A DNA stretch of 64,000 nucleotides. Origin: Luteipulveratus flavus. Lineage in GTDB: Bacteria; Actinomycetota; Actinomycetes; Actinomycetales; Dermatophilaceae. The stretch lies in the NCBI RefSeq assembly GCF_029080175.1, contig NZ_JARFJC010000017.1; one strand, given 5' to 3'. The translations under genes and the position numbers were made by a program. Numbering within the stretch: the first letter of the stretch is position 1; the number at the start of each line of letters is the position of its first letter. Positions 15,016-23,251 of the stretch are shown here, in pieces. The notes below the pieces were generated by a model that made no database searches, was not told where the DNA came from, and saw only the letters and a list, made by a program, of their open reading frames with translations.

Positions 15016-16959
15016 ATGGCGCAGATCGTCCGATCGTCCCCCGTCCGCCGCACGGTGAACGTCGTCGTCCCGCTGCTGCTCGTCCTGACCACGGCGGCCT
15101 GGGGGCTGTCGGCACCGGCGTCGGCCGAGATGCCGGCGCAGGCCGTCGGCCGGGCCGTGGCCTCGGGTCCGCTGCCGACGAGCCTGGGGCTGGACGAGTC
15201 CGGACGGACGCTGCCCGACACCGCGTACGCGATCCCGACCGGGGCGACGTACCTGTCGACCACCGGCAACGACGCGGCCTCAGGACGGACGCCGGCGACC
15301 GCGGTCCGCACCCTGAACCGGGCGATCGACGTGACCCCCGCCGGCGGGACGGTGGTCGTCCGCGGCGGGGAGTACCGCGACTGGTACCACTCGGGGAGCG
15401 CGCCGAAGGTGGTGCCCAAGCCGGTGCACATCCAGGCGTACCCGCACGAGAAGCCCTGGTTCACCGGGGCCGACCTGCGCCCGAGGAACCTGTGGAGCAA
15501 GATCGGCGACCGGCTGTGGGCGACCCCGTGGGTGACGCCGTGGCTGTGCGGCGGGCAGTACTACTGGCGGTGGCTCTACGACCAGGGTCCGAACGGCCCG
15601 TGCGCCCACCAGGACAACACGAACAACCCCTCCAACGTCATGGCGGTCGACCCGCAGATGGCCTTCGTCGACGGTGCCGCCCTGCGGCAGGTCCCGGCGT
15701 CGCGACCGCAGCGCGCGCTCGCGGCGGGGACGTTCGCGTACGACCGGTCCGCCGGCCTGCTGTACGTTGCCGCCGACCCCGCCGTGCACCGGCTGGAGCT
15801 GAGCGTGCGGCCGACCGCCCTGGTGCTGGGGGGCGGTGGCTCGAGCAGCCTCAAGGGCGTGGGCTTCCGCCGCTACGCCAGCAACCAGTACGAGAACCTC
15901 ACTTCAGCGGCGGTCTACATCGGCGGATCGATCTCCTCGGTGGAGCGCGCGGTGTTCGCCGAGAACGCGGCCGGCGGGCTGACGTACTCGAACCCGAAGA
16001 AGGGCTCGGCGATCACGGGCTCGGTGCTCGCGAACAACGGTTTCACCGCACTCCAGGCGAACGGCACGTCCCGCTCGAACATCGACAACGACTTCCGGGT
16101 CGTGGGCAACGTGTTCAACCACAACAACGCCGAGGGCTTCGGCGAGCGGTGCACCTCCTCGTGCGCGCAGGCCGCGGTCAAGCTGGCCCACATGCAGGGA
16201 GCGACGATCAGTCGCAACATCGTGAAGAACACGGTCGGCCCGCGGGGCGCGCGCGAGGGGTACGGCAACGGGCTCTGGTGCGACGGGCTGTGTCGCCGCA
16301 CGAGCTACACGTACAACCTGGTCACCGGCAACCCGGGCGTCGGGATCTTCCACGAGGTCTCGGACAGCGGGATCATCGCCGGCAACGTGATCACGAGCAG
16401 CCAGAACGGCATCGGGGTCGCCTCCGCCAGCACCAAGGTCTACAACAACACTCTGGTCGGCAACGTCCAGGGCATGAAGATCTACGACGACCGCCGGTCC
16501 TCGAGCACCGACAGCGGCGTCGGCCCCGACACCACCCGCGTCGCCGTCGCCGACAACCTGGTCGTCGGCAACGGCCTGTCCTTCGGGATCGAGGATCACG
16601 CCATCGGGATCCGGCCCGGGACGGACGTCAAGGAGTACTTCTCCGCGATGTCGGACAACTCCTGCCACCAGCGCAACGGCACCGCGCCGAAGTTCGCGTT
16701 CGTCCAGTCCCCGGACCGCGCCGGCCGCTACTACGGATCCCTGGCCGCGTTCCAGACCGACTGGGGGCTCGGTGCGCGGAGCCACTGGATCAGCGGCTCC
16801 GCCGACCCCTTCTTCGTGAACGAGACGGCCGGTGACTACCGGGTGCGGGTGGGCAGCGTCGCGAAGGGGAGCGCGACGCCCCTGCCCGCGGACGTGGCCG
16901 CCGCCCTCGGTGTGCCGGCGGCCGGTCCGCGCGACCGGGGTGCGCTCAGCCCGCCCTAG
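15016..16959 (+). CDS. Secreted right-handed parallel beta-helix protein
   Basis: A 647-residue secreted protein. A Sec signal peptide (basic RSSPVRR, hydrophobic core, cleavage after APASA near residue 37) precedes a domain opening with YLSTTGNDAASGRTPATAVRTLNRAI, a DUF1565-like start of many beta-helix proteins. Residues 280-560 show the repeated N-rich pattern (GNVFNHNNAEGF, ISRNIVKNT, YNLVTGNPGVGIF, NNTLVGNVQGMKIY) of pectin lyase-like coils. It probably acts on or binds a polysaccharide outside the cell; the enzymatic type is not determinable. It ends 3 bases from the convergent DinB-like gene. Confidence 0.88.
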   Translation: MAQIVRSSPVRRTVNVVVPLLLVLTTAAWGLSAPASAEMPAQAVGRAVASGPLPTSLGLDESGRTLPDTAYAIPTGATYLSTTGNDAASGRTPATAVRTLNRAIDVTPAGGTVVVRGGEYRDWYHSGSAPKVVPKPVHIQAYPHEKPWFTGADLRPRNLWSKIGDRLWATPWVTPWLCGGQYYWRWLYDQGPNGPCAHQDNTNNPSNVMAVDPQMAFVDGAALRQVPASRPQRALAAGTFAYDRSAGLLYVAADPAVHRLELSVRPTALVLGGGGSSSLKGVGFRRYASNQYENLTSAAVYIGGSISSVERAVFAENAAGGLTYSNPKKGSAITGSVLANNGFTALQANGTSRSNIDNDFRVVGNVFNHNNAEGFGERCTSSCAQAAVKLAHMQGATISRNIVKNTVGPRGAREGYGNGLWCDGLCRRTSYTYNLVTGNPGVGIFHEVSDSGIIAGNVITSSQNGIGVASASTKVYNNTLVGNVQGMKIYDDRRSSSTDSGVGPDTTRVAVADNLVVGNGLSFGIEDHAIGIRPGTDVKEYFSAMSDNSCHQRNGTAPKFAFVQSPDRAGRYYGSLAAFQTDWGLGARSHWISGSADPFFVNETAGDYRVRVGSVAKGSATPLPADVAAALGVPAAGPRDRGALSPP

Positions 16960-16962
16960 CCG

Positions 16963-17535
16963 TCAGCTCGGGCGTGCCGACGGCGCGTGCGGGTCGCGGC
17001 CGATGAACGCGAGCAGCCGGGTCTGCGGGTCGGCGTCGTCGGGGACGGGCACGCGCGGGCCGTACTGGCCGCTGGAGCGCAGCACCTCGTCGTACGCCTG
17101 CATCCCGTCGTACATCTCCTGGCACTTGGCCGCGTCGAGCGTCTCGTCCTGACCGGTCGCGCGGGCGAGGTCCCAGGTGTGCATGAAGACGTCGGAGGTG
17201 TAGAACTGGTCGATCGCGCGGTCCAGCGGCAGCTCGCCGATGTGCTCGTTGCGCAGCGTCCTGCCCGCCGTGGCCGGGTCGTCCAGGACGGCCTGGACGC
17301 CGTCGGTGAGGTTCTGCCAGGCGCCCACCGGGTCGTCGTCGACGGACGGTCCGGCCGGCAGCTCGACGCCGGAGCCACCGCGCAGGAACGGCGGGAACCA
17401 CTCCACCAGGTGCCGGACGACGTCGCGCGCGACCCAGCCCTCGGGCGGGGCCGGGACGTCCCAGTCCTGGGTGCCCCGAACCCGCTCGGTGAAGGCGGCG
17501 GCGACCCGGCGGTGCTCGTCGGCGGGTCCGCTCAT
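16963..17535 (-). CDS. DinB/maleylpyruvate isomerase-like protein (TIGR03086 type)
   Basis: A 190-residue four-helix-bundle protein of the DinB_2/mycothiol-dependent maleylpyruvate isomerase-like superfamily. The N-terminal GWVARDVVRHLVEW (about 36-49) supplies the first metal-ligand His; FYTSDVFMHTWDLARATG (about 112-129) is the conserved second His region. Such proteins are mycothiol-dependent metal enzymes; the reaction is unknown. It is the last gene of an ArsR-AHSA1-DinB leftward operon, with its ATG overlapping the AHSA1 stop. Confidence 0.82.
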   Translation of the reverse strand: MSGPADEHRRVAAAFTERVRGTQDWDVPAPPEGWVARDVVRHLVEWFPPFLRGGSGVELPAGPSVDDDPVGAWQNLTDGVQAVLDDPATAGRTLRNEHIGELPLDRAIDQFYTSDVFMHTWDLARATGQDETLDAAKCQEMYDGMQAYDEVLRSSGQYGPRVPVPDDADPQTRLLAFIGRDPHAPSARPS

Positions 17536-18035
17536 CGGACGCCCCCGGAGGCGAGCAGCTCGTCGAGCTTCTCGTAGCCCTCCTGGATGCCGACCTCCAT
17601 GCCGCTGGCCATCATCCCGGCCTGCGCCTCCATCGAGTCCACGACCGAGACCGCGACGATGCGGCACCGCCTGCCGTCGTCGAGCGGCTCGAACGTCATC
17701 GTCTCCAGCGCCACGGCACCGGGTAGCTCCTCGAACCCGAAGGTCTGCACCAGGCGCTCGCCCGGCACGGCCTCGTGGAAGGAGCCGAAGAAGTGGGCGA
17801 CGGCCTCGCCGTCCCGCTGCGCGTCGTACCGGTAGCTGCCGCCCGTACGGCACTCCCAGGTGTGGATCTGCATGTCGATGGACCGGGGGCCCATCCACTG
17901 CTTCACCAGCTCGGGCTCGGCCCAGGCGAGGTAGACCTTCTCCGGCGGTGCGTCGAACTCGCGGGTGATGGTGATCGTCGGTACGTCGGGGTCGGCCACG
18001 ATCTGGGCCTCCCGCTTGGTCGGTGCGTTGCTCAT
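17532..18035 (-). CDS. SRPBCC / AHSA1-like START-fold protein
   Basis: A 167-residue SRPBCC-superfamily protein of the activator-of-Hsp90 ATPase 1-like type: ITITREFDAPPEKVYLAWAEPELVKQWMGP at about 21-50 is the classic beginning, and the C-terminal helix SGMEVGIQEGYEKLDELLA closes the pocket. These proteins bind hydrophobic ligands and are commonly encoded after an ArsR repressor, as here. GAGGAG precedes ATG 18035. The start overlaps the ArsR stop by 4 bases. Confidence 0.88.
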   Translation of the reverse strand: MSNAPTKREAQIVADPDVPTITITREFDAPPEKVYLAWAEPELVKQWMGPRSIDMQIHTWECRTGGSYRYDAQRDGEAVAHFFGSFHEAVPGERLVQTFGFEELPGAVALETMTFEPLDDGRRCRIVAVSVVDSMEAQAGMMASGMEVGIQEGYEKLDELLASGGVR

Positions 18036-18406
18036 GATGCTGCTCCTCGCTTCCGGTCGTCCTGTGTCGGCGGGCGTACCGCCCCGTCGTCGTCCATGCG
18101 CTCCAGCAGGTCGTCGAGGCGGCTGAACCGCTCCTCGGCCTCCTTCTGGTAGCGCTCGATCCACTTCGTCATGAGGTCGAACACCTCCGCCTCCAGGTGG
18201 CAGGGCCGGCGCTGCGCGTCTCGCGTACGGCTGACGAGACCGGCGGACTCCAGCACCTTCAGGTGCTTGGAGACAGCCTGGACGGAGACGTCGTACGGCT
18301 CCGCGATCTCGCCGACGGTGGCGTCGCGCACGGCCAGCCGGGCGACGATGTCGCGCCGGGTCGGGTCGGCCAGGGCCGCGAAGACCCGGGACAGCTGGTC
18401 CTCCAC
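18032..18406 (-). CDS. ArsR-family transcriptional repressor
   Basis: A 124-residue winged-helix protein. LSRVFAALADPTRRDIVARL (5-24) and VSVQAVSKHLKVLESAGLVSRTR (about 40-62) are the ArsR helix-turn-helix. It lacks an obvious metal-binding CxC or DxH motif, so it is of the ligand-unknown type that pairs with AHSA1-like proteins. The start is GTG 18406 with GGAGGG upstream. It probably represses its own operon through two TCAAC...GTTGA palindromes, one on the -35 and one just before its start codon. Confidence 0.9.
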   Translation of the reverse strand: MEDQLSRVFAALADPTRRDIVARLAVRDATVGEIAEPYDVSVQAVSKHLKVLESAGLVSRTRDAQRRPCHLEAEVFDLMTKWIERYQKEAEERFSRLDDLLERMDDDGAVRPPTQDDRKRGAAS

Positions 18407-18418
18407 CTCGATCCCTCC

Positions 18419-18434
18419 TCAACTCGTTGGTTGA
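18419..18434. promoter_or_regulatory. Palindromic operator near arsR start
   Basis: TCAACTCGTTGGTTGA: arms TCAAC/GTTGA around a 6-base centre, 12 bases upstream of the arsR GTG, covering the 5' leader. It is a copy of the perfect palindrome 50 bases further upstream, i.e. about five helical turns centre to centre, so dimers could bind on one face. Probable ArsR site. Confidence 0.65.
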
Positions 18435-18442
18435 ATAACCTG

Positions 18443-18484
18443 ACCGTACGACCGCGCCCGAGACGTTGTCAACCGATCGGTTGA
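18443..18484 (-). promoter_or_regulatory. arsR promoter with perfect 16-bp palindrome on the -35
   Basis: On the minus strand TTGACA (18472-18467) and TACGGT (18448-18443) form a promoter with 18-base spacing. The -35 is overlapped by a perfect palindrome TCAACCGATCGGTTGA at 18469-18484, the expected position for steric repression. With the related site at 18419-18434 this is very likely the autoregulatory region of the ArsR operon. Confidence 0.7.
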
Positions 18485-18548
18485 AATCCGGGAGTGTCCG
18501 TACCGACTCGCGTGCGCCGGATCGGTTCAGCCGACCTCTGACGCCTGC

Positions 18549-18926
18549 TCAGCGCGCCGGTCGGCCGGGCGCCAGCGCATCGGCCGCGACCGTGATGGCG
18601 ATCGTCCCGACGGAGGCGACGGCCACGTACGCCATGTCGTCCGTGGCGAAGGCCGCGGCCGCGCCGATGACGAGGACAGCGCCCGCGGCGAGGCTGAACG
18701 GGAGCCGGCTCCTTGCGGGCCCGGGCGGGCTGGTCCGAGGCACGAGGTTGCGTCGACCCCCGGGCACGAGGCGGTTGGTGATCGAAGTGCCGAGCAGGAA
18801 GGGAGGGACGGCGATGACCCAGTACGTGTCTGCCCAGATGAGGGCGAAGGTCGCGAGCACGCACAGCACACCGATTCCGGCCCGGGTCCTCGGGTCGAGG
18901 CCGTACACCCGCGCGATCACTGACAC
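18549..18926 (-). CDS. Small integral membrane protein
   Basis: A 125-residue protein with about four hydrophobic segments (AGIGVLCVLATFALIWA, WVIAVPPFLLGT, FSLAAGAVLVIGAAAAFA, YVAVASVGTIAITVAA). There is no named family I recognise and no catalytic motif. GTG 18926 is the likely start, with a second GTG two codons later possible. It is upstream of and co-directional with arsR but separated by the arsR promoter, and divergent from the following GNAT gene. Confidence 0.68.
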   Translation of the reverse strand: MSVIARVYGLDPRTRAGIGVLCVLATFALIWADTYWVIAVPPFLLGTSITNRLVPGGRRNLVPRTSPPGPARSRLPFSLAAGAVLVIGAAAAFATDDMAYVAVASVGTIAITVAADALAPGRPAR

Positions 18927-19039
18927 GGACCGAACAGTACTGCCGCGACGTCGATCTCGCGTTCAGGGCGAGCGATGAGGCGCGCGCCGCACGTCGGTTC
19001 GGCCACCGACTCGTGCGGCCGGCTGCGAGACTCTCCGCC

Positions 19040-19714
19040 ATGTCGATCGAGGGCGTCTGGCCGGCGGCGGGTCTGCGGATCGCGGCCGGGGATCTGGAGC
19101 TGTGGTGGATCACCGACGAGCTGCTGGTCCGGCTTGCCGAGCTGGCCGGTCGCGGCGTGCACACTCCCGAGACGATGCCGTTCACCGTTCCGTGGACCCG
19201 GGGGACGCCGCAGCAGGTGGCGCGCACGCTGATCGCCTACCAGTGGGGTGCCCGTTCGCAGTTCGACGCGCGGAGCATGAGGCTCGAGCTCGCCGTCATG
19301 CATCGCGGCGAACCGGTGGGCGTGCAAGCCGCCTGGGGTGACGGCTGGGCTGTCCTCCGCGAGGCGGAGACCGGATCGTGGCTGGGCCGAGCGCACCAGG
19401 GACAAGGCATCGGAACGCGGATGCGGGTCCTGATGCTCTGGCTGCTGTTCGAGGGGTTGGGCGCTGCGCACGTCGTGTCGACCGCGTTCGCCGACAACGT
19501 CTCGTCCAACGCCACGTCACGCCGCGTGGGTTACGAACCCGATGGCCGGTCGCGGGTCGACCGGGACGGACGGGCGGCGACACGCCATCGGCACCGCATG
19601 TCCGTCGAGCGTTGGGAGGCCGTACGCGCGCAGAACGCCGAGCTGCTCGGCGGCCCGGTCGTCATGACGGGTGTCGAGCGAGCACGCGACCAGCTGAAGC
19701 AGGCGAGAGGGTGA
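19040..19714 (+). CDS. GNAT-family N-acetyltransferase (RimJ/RimL-like)
   Basis: A 224-residue acetyltransferase of the RimJ/RimL-like GNAT type. The acetyl-CoA loop is SWLGRAHQGQGIGTRMR at about 114-130 (Q/RxxGxG/A motif A) and the following ALNPSS-like region is VSTAFADNVSSNATSRRVGY. The N-terminal substrate region (PFTVPWTRG) is typical of homologues annotated as succinyl- or acetyltransferases. Target unknown. ATG 19040 is chosen because the GNAT fold begins there and a GAGACT hexamer lies 7 bases upstream. Confidence 0.85.
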   Translation: MSIEGVWPAAGLRIAAGDLELWWITDELLVRLAELAGRGVHTPETMPFTVPWTRGTPQQVARTLIAYQWGARSQFDARSMRLELAVMHRGEPVGVQAAWGDGWAVLREAETGSWLGRAHQGQGIGTRMRVLMLWLLFEGLGAAHVVSTAFADNVSSNATSRRVGYEPDGRSRVDRDGRAATRHRHRMSVERWEAVRAQNAELLGGPVVMTGVERARDQLKQARG

Positions 19715-19733
19715 GCCGGTCCGGGCTCAGCGC

Positions 19734-19871
19734 ATGGCCATCGCGGCAGGACTGATACTGCTCATCACCGTTCTCGCGGTGGTCCAGGTGAATGCTTCGG
19801 CGCAGGCGCGACCCGCATCTGAGACCGTCCGCATCGGCACGAGGAGCCGACCACTAGGTTGCCGTGGGTGA
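19734..19871 (+). CDS. Possible 45-residue secreted peptide (small ORF)
   Basis: A 45-codon frame between the GNAT stop and the ATP-grasp start, overlapping the latter. The product begins MAIAAGLILLITVLAVV and has NASA-QA, a credible signal peptidase site, leaving about 21 residues rich in Arg and ending GCRG. Against it: no ribosome-binding site and about two thirds of third codon positions are G or C, lower than its neighbours. It could be a real small peptide or chance. Listed at low confidence. Confidence 0.25.
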   Translation: MAIAAGLILLITVLAVVQVNASAQARPASETVRIGTRSRPLGCRG

Positions 19872-21472
19872 CCGGACACTTCGACGACTACGAACCGCGC
19901 CCAGCGACGTACGACGAGATGTTCGACGGCGCCGACGTGCGAGCGAGCTACGCCACCGTGCGCGAGCAGGTGGACCGGCTCTCGCCCGAGGAGCTGCGAG
20001 CCAGGTCCGAGTACCTCTCCAGCAGCTATCTCGACCAGGGCGTGACGTTCGACATCGGCGGCGAGGAACGACCCTTCCCCCTCGACATCGTCCCGCGGCT
20101 GATCGACTCCCAGTCCTGGCAGCGCGTGGAAGTCGGTGTGGCGCAACGGGTTCGGGCCCTCGAGGCCTTTCTCGCCGACATCTACGGCGAGGGTCAGGTC
20201 TTCCGCGACGGCGTCATCCCGCGCCGCGTGGTCACCAGCTCGCCGCACTTCCTGCGCCCGGCGATGGGAATCCGACCGCCGAGCGGTGTCCGTGTCCACG
20301 TCGCGGGGATCGATCTCGTCCGTGACGAGCAGGGCGAGTTCCGGGTGCTGGAGGACAACGTCCGCATCCCCAGCGGTGTCTCGTACGTCATGACCAACCG
20401 GCGCGCGCTGTCGGCCGCGCTGCCGGAGGTGTTCACCCACCACCGCATCCGGCCGGTCGCGCACTACCCGAACCGGCTGCTGGCCGCACTGCGCGCCTGC
20501 GCTCCGACAGGTGTCGCCGACCCGACCGTCGTCGTCCTCACTCCGGGCGTCTACAACCCGGCGTACTTCGAGCACGCGCTGCTGGCCAGGCTGATGGGCG
20601 TCCGGCTCGTCGAGGGCGGCGACCTGGTCGCTCAGGCCGGCCACGTCTACGTCCGGACGACGCACGGGCTGCATCCCGTCCACGTCATCTACCGGCGGGT
20701 GGACGACGACTTCCTCGACCCCGTCCACTTCCGCCGCGACTCGGTCCTCGGCGTCCCGGGGCTCCTGAACGCCGCGCGCGTCGGCAACGTGGCCATCGCC
20801 AACGCGGTCGGCAACGGCGTGGCCGACGACAAGCTCGTCTACACCTACGTGCCCGACCTCATCCGCTACTACCTCGGCCAGGAGCCGGTGCTGCGCAACA
20901 TCGACACCTGGCGGATGGAGGACCCGGGCCACCGTGAGGAGGTGCTCGACCGCCTCGACGAGCTGGTCCTGAAGCCGGTCGACGGCGCGGGCGGCAAGGG
21001 CATCGTCATCGGGCCGCGCGCGACGAGCGCACAGATCGAGACCTTGCGCGGACGGCTGCTCGCCGACCCGCGCGGCTGGATCGCCCAGCCGGTGGTCCAG
21101 CTGTCCACCGTGCCGACCCTGATCAACGGGCGGATGGCAGCACGCCATGTGGATTTGCGGCCGTTCGCGGTGCACGACGGCGACAAGGTCTCGGTGCTGC
21201 CGGGCGGCCTGACCCGCGTGGCGCTGCCCGAGGGCGAGCTCATCGTCAACTCCAGCCAGGGTGGCGGTTCCAAGGACACCTGGGTGCTGGCCGCCGATCA
21301 CGTCCTGGCGGACCTCGAGCCCGAACCCGCACGGGAGGGCCCGCTCCACCCGGCCAGTAAGCCGGTCGCGGAGCCGGCGCCGAGCCCGGCGGACTCGCAG
21401 GGCCAGACCCAGTCGCAGTCGCAGTCGCAGGGCCAGACCCAGTTCCAGTCGCAGACCGGAGGTGCTCGCTGA
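19859..21472 (+). CDS. Circularly permuted type-2 ATP-grasp protein
   Basis: A 537-residue protein of the circularly permuted ATP-grasp type 2 family (CP_ATPgrasp). Seen: FDIGGEERPFPLDIVPRLI near 58-76, the conserved GMRPP/RVHVAGIDLVRDEQGEF region near 137-163, and KPVDGAGGKGIVIGP near 371-385 as the ATP-binding loop. It probably forms peptide-like amide bonds. It is followed by an alpha-E protein and a transglutaminase in one operon. The start is TTG 19859 (GAGGAG 12 bases upstream) or GTG 19868. The last 40 residues are a Gln/Ser low-complexity tail encoded by short direct repeats. Confidence 0.88.
   Translation: MPWVTGHFDDYEPRPATYDEMFDGADVRASYATVREQVDRLSPEELRARSEYLSSSYLDQGVTFDIGGEERPFPLDIVPRLIDSQSWQRVEVGVAQRVRALEAFLADIYGEGQVFRDGVIPRRVVTSSPHFLRPAMGIRPPSGVRVHVAGIDLVRDEQGEFRVLEDNVRIPSGVSYVMTNRRALSAALPEVFTHHRIRPVAHYPNRLLAALRACAPTGVADPTVVVLTPGVYNPAYFEHALLARLMGVRLVEGGDLVAQAGHVYVRTTHGLHPVHVIYRRVDDDFLDPVHFRRDSVLGVPGLLNAARVGNVAIANAVGNGVADDKLVYTYVPDLIRYYLGQEPVLRNIDTWRMEDPGHREEVLDRLDELVLKPVDGAGGKGIVIGPRATSAQIETLRGRLLADPRGWIAQPVVQLSTVPTLINGRMAARHVDLRPFAVHDGDKVSVLPGGLTRVALPEGELIVNSSQGGGSKDTWVLAADHVLADLEPEPAREGPLHPASKPVAEPAPSPADSQGQTQSQSQSQGQTQFQSQTGGAR
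21395..21458 (+). repeat. 30-bp-period direct repeat encoding a Gln/Ser tail
   Basis: TCGCAGGGCCAGACCCAGT occurs at 21395-21413 and again at 21425-21443, with CAGTCG triplet-pair repeats between and after. The repeat adds the SQGQTQ-type tail to the ATP-grasp protein, and copy number could vary between strains by slippage. Confidence 0.8.
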
Positions 21473-22398
21473 TGCTCAGCCGAATCGCCGAGGCCCTCTT
21501 CTGGATCGGCCGCTACATCGAGCGCGCGGAGTGCACCTCGCGCATCCTCGACGCCCACCTGCAGGTGCTCACCGAGGACCCCACGATCGACCGTGAGGCC
21601 ACCTGTCGCGCGCTGCTGGCCGCCATGGGCGTGAGCCACGACGGCACGTACGACCAGGCCGCGGTGCTGCGGCTGCTGTTCCACGACCGGTCCTCGTCCG
21701 CGTCGGTCGTCTCGGCGATCGATTCCGCCCGCGAGAGCGCGCGCCGCTCCCGTGAGGTCGTCTCCACCGAGATGTGGGAGGCGATCAACACGACCTACAA
21801 CGAGACGACGTCGGGTCAGCTGTCCCGGATGCGACCGGCCGACGCCTTCCGCCTGATCCGGGAGCGCGCCAGCATGATCGCCGCGCTCGCCGACGGCACG
21901 CTCAGCCACGACACCGGCTGGCAGTTCCTCGTCCTCGGACGGTCCATTGAGCGCGTCGACATGACCGCGCGGCTGCTGCTGTCGACGGCGAACGGCGCAG
22001 GTGGCGCGTCCAGCTGGCAGACGACCCTGCGGGCCTGCGGCGCGCACCACGCGTTCACCCGGACCTACCGCGCAATCGAGTCACCGCGCGCGGCGGCGGA
22101 GTTCCTGCTGCTGGACCGGCTGTTCCCGCGGTCGGTCGTGTTCGGCCTGACCCAGGCGGCGGCGTGCCTGGAGGTGCTGGACCCGCGGCAGCGGCGGCTC
22201 GGGTTCGGCGGTGACGCGGCCCGCATCGTCGGCCAGGCGCGTGCGTCGCTGGACGTGCGCTCGCTCAACGACCTCCTCTCGGACCTGCCGGGAGAGATGG
22301 AACGACTGCAACGGGTGTGCGTCGAGGCGACCGACGCCGTGACGCACCGGTACTTCGAGGGCGCGGTGGCGCCGGAGTGGTTGGGAGGCACCCAGTGA
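21472..22398 (+). CDS. Alpha-E domain protein
   Basis: A 308-residue, almost entirely alpha-helical protein of the alpha-E family (DUF403). It begins MLSRIAEALFWIGRYIERAECTSRILDAH, the family signature with conserved Arg/Glu residues, and the repeat-like WQFLVLGRSIERVDMTARLL follows near residue 150. The biochemical role is unknown; in comparative genomics it always accompanies ATP-grasp and transglutaminase proteins. ATG 21472 shares one base with the ATP-grasp stop (TGATG). Confidence 0.9.
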   Translation: MLSRIAEALFWIGRYIERAECTSRILDAHLQVLTEDPTIDREATCRALLAAMGVSHDGTYDQAAVLRLLFHDRSSSASVVSAIDSARESARRSREVVSTEMWEAINTTYNETTSGQLSRMRPADAFRLIRERASMIAALADGTLSHDTGWQFLVLGRSIERVDMTARLLLSTANGAGGASSWQTTLRACGAHHAFTRTYRAIESPRAAAEFLLLDRLFPRSVVFGLTQAAACLEVLDPRQRRLGFGGDAARIVGQARASLDVRSLNDLLSDLPGEMERLQRVCVEATDAVTHRYFEGAVAPEWLGGTQ

Positions 22399-23240
22399 CG
22401 ATGACCCTGCGTCTGCACCACCAGACGGGCTACACCTACAAGGGCGGCGCGACCGCGTCGTACAACGAGGCGAGGATGCAGCCGCAGAGCAACCTCGACC
22501 AGACCGTGCTGCACACCAAGGTCGATGTCAGCCCGAACCCGTGGACGATGTCGTGGACCGACTACTGGGGCACGCTCGTCACCTCGTTCGAGGTCCACGA
22601 GCGCCACCCCGAGCTGCTGGTGGACGCCACGAGCACCGTCACGGTGGACCGCCGCCCCGCCGAGACCAGCCACCTGAGCTGGGAGGAGATGGTGGCGCCC
22701 GAGGTCACCGACGCCTGGCTGGAGGTACTGGGTGTCACCCCGCGCGTCTCGACCGGCCCGGAGCTGTCCCAGGAGCTGGCTGCCATGCGCGAGTCCGCAG
22801 CAGCACCAGACGATTTCGTCGATGCTGTCGTCGAGCTCCTGCGCTCGCGCGTGGAGTACGTCCGAGGCCGCACGACCGCGCACGCCCGGGCGGCCGACGC
22901 CTGGGCGGCGGGGTCCGGCGGCTGCCAGGACCTCGCCCACCTGACGATCGGGGCGCTGCGCTCGTACGGCATCCCGGCGCGCTACGTGTCCGGCTACATG
23001 TTCCCCGACCCCGAGCCGCAGATCGGACGGCCGTACGCCGGCGACTCCCACGCCTGGATCCAGTGGTGGGACGGCGCGTGGGTGCCGGTCGACCCGGCCC
23101 ACGGCGTACCGCCGGACGACCACTACGTCGACGTCGGTGTCGGTCGGGACCACAAGGACGTCGTCCCGCTGTCCGGGATCTTCACCGGCTCGCCGGGATC
23201 GACCATGTTCACCCGGGTCGAGATGACCCGCCTCGCCTGA
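22395..23240 (+). CDS. Transglutaminase-like cysteine protease family protein
   Basis: A 281-residue bacterial transglutaminase-like protein. An N-terminal beta domain (MTLRLHHQTGYTYKGGATASYNEARMQP) is followed by the papain-like core with catalytic triad Cys177 (GSGGCQDLAHL), His219 (GDSHAWIQWW) and Asp233 (PVDPAHG). It may cleave or transfer peptides made by the neighbouring ATP-grasp enzyme. No signal peptide. GTG 22395 overlaps the alpha-E stop (GTGA). A strong hairpin follows 30 bases after its stop. Confidence 0.92.
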   Translation: MTMTLRLHHQTGYTYKGGATASYNEARMQPQSNLDQTVLHTKVDVSPNPWTMSWTDYWGTLVTSFEVHERHPELLVDATSTVTVDRRPAETSHLSWEEMVAPEVTDAWLEVLGVTPRVSTGPELSQELAAMRESAAAPDDFVDAVVELLRSRVEYVRGRTTAHARAADAWAAGSGGCQDLAHLTIGALRSYGIPARYVSGYMFPDPEPQIGRPYAGDSHAWIQWWDGAWVPVDPAHGVPPDDHYVDVGVGRDHKDVVPLSGIFTGSPGSTMFTRVEMTRLA

Positions 23241-23251
23241 CGGGCGACCAT

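Noticed and set aside
21395..21458. Short repeats considered as a CRISPR array
   Set aside because: They are in frame inside a coding tail, with no spacers or cas genes.
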